Shown: positions 59,317-64,000 of the stretch, in pieces | How the letters are laid out: every line of letters starts with the position of its first letter | Numbering within the stretch: position 1 is the first letter of the stretch | Source: Pseudomonas chlororaphis subsp. chlororaphis | GTDB taxonomy: Bacteria; Pseudomonadota; Gammaproteobacteria; Pseudomonadales; Pseudomonadaceae | Assembly (NCBI RefSeq): GCF_003945765.1 | Contig: NZ_CP027712.1 | Location: 3,100,001 to 3,164,000, forward strand | Direction: 5' to 3' | Length of the DNA: 64,000 bases | The notes under the pieces: model-generated | What the model saw: the letters and a program-made list of their open reading frames with translations, nothing else | Told to the model about the DNA's origin: nothing | Databases searched by the model: none | Translations under genes and position numbers: made by a program

Positions 59317-61146
59317 ATGCAGCGCTTACTGATTTCCCTGTTGATCTGCCTGGGCTTGGTGCTCCCGGCGACCGCCCAGGCGTGGTGGCAGGACGACTGG
59401 CACTACCGCAAGCAAATCTCGATCGACACCACGCCGCAAGGCGCGGCCATCAACCAGGCCCTGGGCCGCACCGCGCTACTGGTGCGCCTGCACACCGGCA
59501 ATTTCAGCTTCGACGGGGTCAAGGAAGACGGCTCCGACCTGCGCTTCGTCAGCGCCGATGACAAGACCGTGTTCAACCACCAGATCGAAAGCTTCGACCC
59601 GCTGATGGGCATGGCTCTGGTCTGGGTCGATGTGCCGAACGTGGAGGGCGGCCAGCGCCAGGACATCTGGATGTACTACGGCAACCAGAAGGCCCCGGCG
59701 ACCGCCAACGGCCAGCTGACCTTCGACCCGAACTACATCGCCCTCTATCACTTCGACGGCGCCAACGGCACCCCGGCCAAGGACACCACGGCCTACGGCA
59801 ACCATGCGCAGAACGCCACCGGCGCGAGCATCGACGGGGTCATCGGCCGGGCCTTGCAGTTCAACGGCCAGCCGCTGTTGTTGCCGGCCAGCCCGTCGCT
59901 GCAACACAACGCCGACGGCGCCTTTACCTTCAGCGCCTGGCTGCGCCTGGACCAGGCCAGCGGCGAGCAGTTGCTGCTGGCCCGGCGTGAGGGAGCCAGC
60001 AGCCTGCTGATCGGGGTCAACCAGGGCGTGCCTTTTGTCGAGGTCGACGGCCAGCGCGCGGTGTCGACCCAGCCGCTCAATCCCGGGCAGTGGCAGCACC
60101 TGGCCCTGACCGCCCAGGGCAGCCAGTTGGCATTGTTGGTCAATGGCCGCGAAAGCGCTCGCCTGGCGGTGGCGCTGCCGGCGTTCAATTCGCCGCTGGC
60201 CATCGGCGCCGATTTGCCGCCGGCATCAACGCCAGGGGCAGCGGCCGAGGCCGAGGCCAGTGCCTTCCTGCCGTTCAATGGCGCCATCGACGAGCTGCGT
60301 CTGTCCAAGGTGGCCCGTCCCGCTGGCCTGCTGCTGGCCGATGCCGCGGCCCAGGGCGCCGAGTCGAAGCTGGTGGTGTACGGCGTCGATGAAGAACAGT
60401 CGGGCTTCGGTTTCGGCAGCCTGGGCTTTTTGCTCAAGGCCGTGCCGGTGGACGCCTGGGTGATCATCGCGGTGCTGGTGCTGATGATGTTCCAGTCGTG
60501 GATCATCATGATCCGCAAGAGCCGCATGGTCGGCCGCGTCAGCAGTGCCAACCAGCTGTTCCGCGAGCAGTTCGCCCGGGTCGGCACCCGCCTGGAAATG
60601 TTCGCCGACGACCGCGAGCTGGCCCAGCGCCTGGAGCATTCCTCGCTGTGGCGCCTGTACCAGGTGGCGGTCCAGGAGATCCGCACCCGCCGCGAGCAGG
60701 GCGCCGACACCTCGTCGGTCTCGGCGGCGACCATCGAGGCCATCCGCTGCTCCATGGACGGCGTGCGCACCCGCGAGAACCAGCAGCTCGGTTCCAAGCT
60801 CTCGACCCTGTCCAACGCCATCGCCGGCGGGCCCTACATCGGCCTGCTGGGCACGGTGCTGGGGATCATGGTGGTGTTCCTCGGCACGGCCATGGCCGGC
60901 GACGTGAACATCAACGCCATCGCCCCGGGCATGGCCGCGGCCCTGCTGGCCACCGCCATGGGCCTGTTCGTCGCGATCCCGGCGCTGTTTGGCTACAACC
61001 GGCTGATCACCCGCAACAAGGAAGTCAGCGCCGACATGCGGGTGTTCGTCGACGAGTTCATCACCCGCCTGGCCGAGCTGCATGGCGCCAGCCAGTCCAG
61101 TGAAGCCGCGCCCGCGCGGGCTCATAACGCCAGCGTGCCGGCCTGA
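59317..61146 (+). CDS. exbB: ExbB-type proton channel with N-terminal DUF2341 and LamG-like domains
   Basis: A 609-residue protein, far longer than standard ExbB (~240). A signal peptide (to ~residue 21) is followed by a DUF2341 domain (~25-135, WWQDDWHYRKQISIDTT...QDIWMYYGN) and a concanavalin/LamG-like domain (~140-320, ALYHFDGANGTPAKDTTAYGNHAQNATGA...). The MotA/TolQ/ExbB part has helices at ~377-395, ~503-527 (YIGLLGTVLGIMVVFLGTAMA) and ~540-560 (MAAALLATAMGLFVAIPALF). The ATG at 59317 has GGAG upstream; a TTG at 59293 is rejected. It begins an exbB-exbD-tonB run directly after pdtB. PAO1 ExbB2 (PA0693) occupies the same place. Confidence 0.88.
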   Translation: MQRLLISLLICLGLVLPATAQAWWQDDWHYRKQISIDTTPQGAAINQALGRTALLVRLHTGNFSFDGVKEDGSDLRFVSADDKTVFNHQIESFDPLMGMALVWVDVPNVEGGQRQDIWMYYGNQKAPATANGQLTFDPNYIALYHFDGANGTPAKDTTAYGNHAQNATGASIDGVIGRALQFNGQPLLLPASPSLQHNADGAFTFSAWLRLDQASGEQLLLARREGASSLLIGVNQGVPFVEVDGQRAVSTQPLNPGQWQHLALTAQGSQLALLVNGRESARLAVALPAFNSPLAIGADLPPASTPGAAAEAEASAFLPFNGAIDELRLSKVARPAGLLLADAAAQGAESKLVVYGVDEEQSGFGFGSLGFLLKAVPVDAWVIIAVLVLMMFQSWIIMIRKSRMVGRVSSANQLFREQFARVGTRLEMFADDRELAQRLEHSSLWRLYQVAVQEIRTRREQGADTSSVSAATIEAIRCSMDGVRTRENQQLGSKLSTLSNAIAGGPYIGLLGTVLGIMVVFLGTAMAGDVNINAIAPGMAAALLATAMGLFVAIPALFGYNRLITRNKEVSADMRVFVDEFITRLAELHGASQSSEAAPARAHNASVPA

Positions 61147-61157
61147 GGAGAAACGTC

Positions 61158-61583
61158 ATGGCTTCTGTGAACGCCTCCCACGACGACGATGACGACGCGC
61201 CAGTGGACAGCATCAACATCACGCCCCTGGTGGACGTGCTGATGGTGGTGCTGGTGATGTTCATCCTCACCGCCACCGCCCAGGTCTCGGGGATCCAGAT
61301 CAACCTGCCCAAGGCCAGCGCTTCGGTGTCGCTGTCCGAGGCCAAGACCAAGGCGATCTCGGTCAACGACGGCGGCCAGGTGTTCCTCGACGCCTACCCG
61401 GTGACGCTGCCGGAGCTGGAAGAACGCTTGCGCATGGAAAAGGCCCTGAACCCGGACTTCCCGGTGATCGTGCGCGGCGACGCCACGGTGCAGTACCAGA
61501 AGGTCATCGAGGTCCTGGACCTGTTGCGCCGGCTGGAGCTGTCCCAGGTCGGGCTGGTCACCGGCAAACCGAGCCAGGGCTGA
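61158..61583 (+). CDS. exbD: ExbD-family biopolymer transport protein
   Basis: A 141-residue bitopic protein. The single membrane helix at ~23-45 (INITPLVDVLMVVLVMFILTAT) carries the essential aspartate in PLVDV (Asp26); the periplasmic part (VSGIQINLPKA...KAISVNDGGQVFLDAYPVTLPELEERL...VIVRGDATVQYQKVIEVLDLLRRLELSQVGLVT) is canonical ExbD. A short acidic run (DDDDDD) precedes the helix. It is 11 bases after exbB and 3 bases before tonB, so the three are cotranscribed. Confidence 0.93.
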   Translation: MASVNASHDDDDDAPVDSINITPLVDVLMVVLVMFILTATAQVSGIQINLPKASASVSLSEAKTKAISVNDGGQVFLDAYPVTLPELEERLRMEKALNPDFPVIVRGDATVQYQKVIEVLDLLRRLELSQVGLVTGKPSQG

Positions 61584-61586
61584 GCC

Positions 61587-62294
61587 ATGACCGCACAACA
61601 ACCTATCCAGTTGCCGCCAGTGAAGAACCGCACGGCGCCGCGCCTGCTCAAGTGGGGCGTGGGCCTGCTGCTGGGCGCCGGCGCCGCCTGGCTGCTCTGG
61701 CAGTGGGCCAACGACATGAGCGGCGTGCGCCGTGAGGCGCCCAAGGTGCCGACCATCATCCCGCTGCCGCCACCACCGCCACCGCCGCCGGAGAAACCCA
61801 AGGAACCGGAGCCGCCGGTCGAGGAGAAGGTGCCCGAACCGGAACCGACCCCAGAGCCGGAGCAGGTCAAGCCCGAGGAAGAGGCGCCGCCGTCGCCGGT
61901 GGACGACCTGGCTAACCCGATGCAGATGGATGGCGATGCCCAGGCCGGCAGCGACGCTTTCAACATCGGCGCCGGCAAGGGCGGCGGCATGGCCGGCTCC
62001 GGCGGTGGGCGCCTGGGCAACGGCACCTACAGCCAGTTCCTGGCCTTCACCTTCCAGCGCGTGCTGCGGGAAAACCCGGACCTGCGCAACCAGGCCTTTT
62101 CGCTGCAAACCGACGTCTGGCTGAGCGCCGTCGGCGAGATCACCCGGGTCGAGCTGGTCAAGTCCAGCGGCAACCCGCAAATCGACACCCAGGTGCTGGC
62201 CGCCTTGCGCGGCGCGGCGCATTTGACGGAGCGGCCACCGGCCTCCCTGACCCTGCCTGTACGCCTGTCCCTGCAGGGGCGGCGTCCGGGTTAA
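61587..62294 (+). CDS. tonB: TonB-like energy-transducing protein
   Basis: A 235-residue TonB/TolA-type protein. Membrane anchor at ~22-41 (KWGVGLLLGAGAAWLLWQW), then a Pro/Glu-rich spacer at ~52-106 (eight consecutive prolines, then PEPEPTPEPE), and a TonB C-terminal-like domain at ~148-233 (YSQFLAFTFQRVLRENPDLRNQ...LSAVGEITRVELVKSSGNPQIDTQVLAAL). Together with ExbB/ExbD it would couple the proton gradient to an outer-membrane event. Its position next to pdtB suggests service to PdtA/PdtB or to the downstream porin rather than general siderophore uptake; that is inferred. Confidence 0.85.
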   Translation: MTAQQPIQLPPVKNRTAPRLLKWGVGLLLGAGAAWLLWQWANDMSGVRREAPKVPTIIPLPPPPPPPPEKPKEPEPPVEEKVPEPEPTPEPEQVKPEEEAPPSPVDDLANPMQMDGDAQAGSDAFNIGAGKGGGMAGSGGGRLGNGTYSQFLAFTFQRVLRENPDLRNQAFSLQTDVWLSAVGEITRVELVKSSGNPQIDTQVLAALRGAAHLTERPPASLTLPVRLSLQGRRPG

Positions 62295-62337
62295 CCGAAC
62301 GACTGATGCAAGTTTTGCCAAAAGGAGCTGTGTGCAA

Positions 62338-64000
62338 ATGATTTCCAACGTGAATCGATTGTCCCTGGCGATCGGCATGGTCATCGCGACCCTGGTGGGA
62401 CCGGTAGCGGCCGCGCCCGCTGCGCCCTCGGAAAACGCCACGATCAATCTGATCCGTTTGCTGGTGCAGCAGGGCGTGCTGAAACAGGAACAGGCCGACG
62501 GCCTGATCGCCCAGGCCGAGCGCGAAGCGCAGCAGGCGCGCCAGGCCAGCACCGCGGTGGCGGCAGGCCCGGCGGCAACGCCGGGGGATGTACGGGTGCA
62601 ATACGTGCCGGCCATCGTCCGCGACCAGATCCGCGACCAGGTCAAGGCCGAGGTCATGGCCACCGCCAAGCAGGAAAACTGGGCCCAGCCCAACACCTTC
62701 CCGGACTGGGTGTCGCGCATCAGTTTCGACGGCGACATTCGCCTGCGCGACGAGTCGCGCTACTACTCGGGCAGCAACAGCAACGAAATCGTCGACTTCG
62801 CCAAGCTCAACGACAAGGGCCCGTACGACGTCAACCCCAACAGCAGCTCCAACCTGCCGCCCTTGCTCAACACCCGCGAGGACCGCGAGAACCTGTTCCG
62901 CCTGCGCGCCCGGCTGGGCATGAAGGCCCAGGTCGCCGAGGACTGGACCGCCGGCATCCGCATCGGCACCGGCTCGGACAACAACCCGGTGTCCACCACC
63001 CAGACCCTGGGCGGCGGGTTCGGCAAGAAGGACATCTGGCTCGACCAGGGCTACCTGACCTGGAAGGCCACCGACGAGCTGACCCTGACCGGCGGGCGGA
63101 TCGCCAACCCGTTCTTCTCCACCGACCTGCTGTATTCCAACGACCTGAACTTCGACGGCGTGGCGGCGATCTTCAACCACAAGCTCAATCGCGATTGGGG
63201 CCTGTTCGGCACGGTCGGTGCGTTCCCGGTGGAGTACACCAACGACACCTCCACCAGCAACGGCTTCGACAAGGAAGAGAGCGACAACAAATGGCTGTAC
63301 GGCGCGCAGATCGGCGCCAACTGGGCGATCAACGGCAACCACCGGCTCAAGGGCGCATTGGCCTACTACCGCTTCGACGACATCGAGGGCCAGCGCTCCG
63401 GTGCCTGCGAACCCTGGGCCGGGGCGCCGGGCTGCGACAGCGACGGCAGCCGCGTGGCCTTCATGCAGAAGGGCAACAGTGTGTTCCTGTTGCGCGACAT
63501 CACGCCCAACCCGCTCAACCCGGCCGCCACCGCGCAGCCGCAGTTCGTCGGCCTGGCTTCGGAGTTCAACCTGCTGGACCTGAACCTGGTGTGGGACGCC
63601 GATCTGCCGGAGAACTTCAAGCTGCGCAGCCAGGCCAACTACATCCACAACCTGGGCTACGACGAAGGCGAGATGCGCAAGCGCTCTGAAGGCCAGATCG
63701 TCAACAACCTGGACAGCAATGGCGAGCTGGAAAGCGGCGCCAACGCCTGGATGGTGCAGTTCACCCTGGGCAACAGCCTGGAGCTGGCCAAGCAGGGCGA
63801 CTGGAACCTGTTCGCCGGCTACAAGTACATCCAGCCCGATGCGCTGCCTGACGGCTTCAACGATTCCTCGTTCCACCTCGGCGGCACCAACGCCAAGGGT
63901 TATTTCCTCGGCGGCAACTACGGCCTGGCCAAGAACGTCTTCGCCACCGGCCGCTGGCTGAGTTCCGAGGCGGTGTACGGCGCGCCGTTCGACATCGATG
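62338..64000 (+). CDS. putative outer-membrane porin (3' end outside window)
   Basis: An open frame of at least 554 residues running to the window end. A signal peptide (SLAIGMVIATLVGPVAAAPAAP) is followed by a helical coiled-coil-like stretch (NLIRLLVQQGVLKQEQADGLIAQAEREAQQARQA), then alternating beta strands of a barrel (ISFDGDIRLRDESRYYS, LFRLRARLGMKAQVAEDWTAGIRIGTG, GYLTWKATDELTLTGGRIANPFF, LFAGYKYIQPDALPDGF). This matches the 'putative porin' family that has such a leading helix. AAAGGAG precedes the ATG. It follows tonB by 43 bases, so it may be the partner served by this ExbBD-TonB. Confidence 0.8.
   Translation, partial: MISNVNRLSLAIGMVIATLVGPVAAAPAAPSENATINLIRLLVQQGVLKQEQADGLIAQAEREAQQARQASTAVAAGPAATPGDVRVQYVPAIVRDQIRDQVKAEVMATAKQENWAQPNTFPDWVSRISFDGDIRLRDESRYYSGSNSNEIVDFAKLNDKGPYDVNPNSSSNLPPLLNTREDRENLFRLRARLGMKAQVAEDWTAGIRIGTGSDNNPVSTTQTLGGGFGKKDIWLDQGYLTWKATDELTLTGGRIANPFFSTDLLYSNDLNFDGVAAIFNHKLNRDWGLFGTVGAFPVEYTNDTSTSNGFDKEESDNKWLYGAQIGANWAINGNHRLKGALAYYRFDDIEGQRSGACEPWAGAPGCDSDGSRVAFMQKGNSVFLLRDITPNPLNPAATAQPQFVGLASEFNLLDLNLVWDADLPENFKLRSQANYIHNLGYDEGEMRKRSEGQIVNNLDSNGELESGANAWMVQFTLGNSLELAKQGDWNLFAGYKYIQPDALPDGFNDSSFHLGGTNAKGYFLGGNYGLAKNVFATGRWLSSEAVYGAPFDID

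Overview
The window is a 64 kb piece of a high-GC Pseudomonas chromosome, most likely from the P. fluorescens group. The evidence is the many Pseudomonas REP elements (core GTAGCCGCTGCCGCAGGCTG), the NAD-dependent glutamate dehydrogenase GdhB, and a gene order I recognise from P. aeruginosa PAO1 around PA0674-PA0696: the phosphate-starvation vre/hxc/pdt locus. All assignments come from reading the sequence and from family knowledge; no database search was run.

Layout. 0-3.1 kb: 3' part of gdhB and its terminator. 3.2-6.9 kb: small housekeeping genes (periplasmic cupin, ABM-type monooxygenase, MocR-type regulator divergent from an AhpD-like gene, small secreted protein). 7.0-9.3 kb: vreA-vreI-vreR, a cell-surface-signalling sigma/anti-sigma system. 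9.6-21.1 kb: the Hxc type II secretion system (hxcW, U, P, V, T, X, Y, Z, Q, R, S), with an imperfect inverted repeat of about 0.9 kb between hxcQ and hxcR. 21.6-22.7 kb: a PstS/DING-like LapA-type protein, the expected Hxc substrate. 23.0-35.7 kb: pdtA, a 4.2 kaa two-partner-secretion exoprotein. 35.9-51.1 kb: a complete contact-dependent inhibition (CDI) locus (cdiB, 4360-residue cdiA, cdiI). 51.2-57.3 kb: an accessory patch with two copies of a ~2 kb block (small DUF3077-like gene, structured RNA leader, GNAT gene, phdA) flanking two orphan CDI toxin/immunity modules. 57.6-64 kb: pdtB, exbB-exbD-tonB and the 5' part of a porin gene.

How it fits together. In PAO1 pdtA, phdA and pdtB are neighbours. 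Here about 21 kb of CDI material lies between pdtA and the intact phdA-pdtB, so the CDI island appears to have entered the pdt locus. VreI/VreR and PhoB would control the Hxc secretion machine, LapA, PdtA/PdtB and the dedicated ExbBD-TonB motor during phosphate starvation; PHO-box-like sites precede vreA, lapA and phdA. The CDI locus has its own CdiB transporter and its own promoter.

Most interesting signals: (1) a leader RNA present twice, with compensatory base changes, a UNCG-tetraloop hairpin and crossing helices (pseudoknot or switch); (2) a CdiA C-terminus with a nucleotidyltransferase-like signature; (3) an orphan ADP-ribosyltransferase-like toxin with immunity gene; (4) an orphan C39-like cysteine-peptidase toxin whose reading frame breaks exactly at a G GGA AAA slippery heptamer; (5) PhdA joining a Phd-like N-terminus to an IS5-type transposase N-terminal domain, with a second copy cut off inside that domain at a toxin junction.
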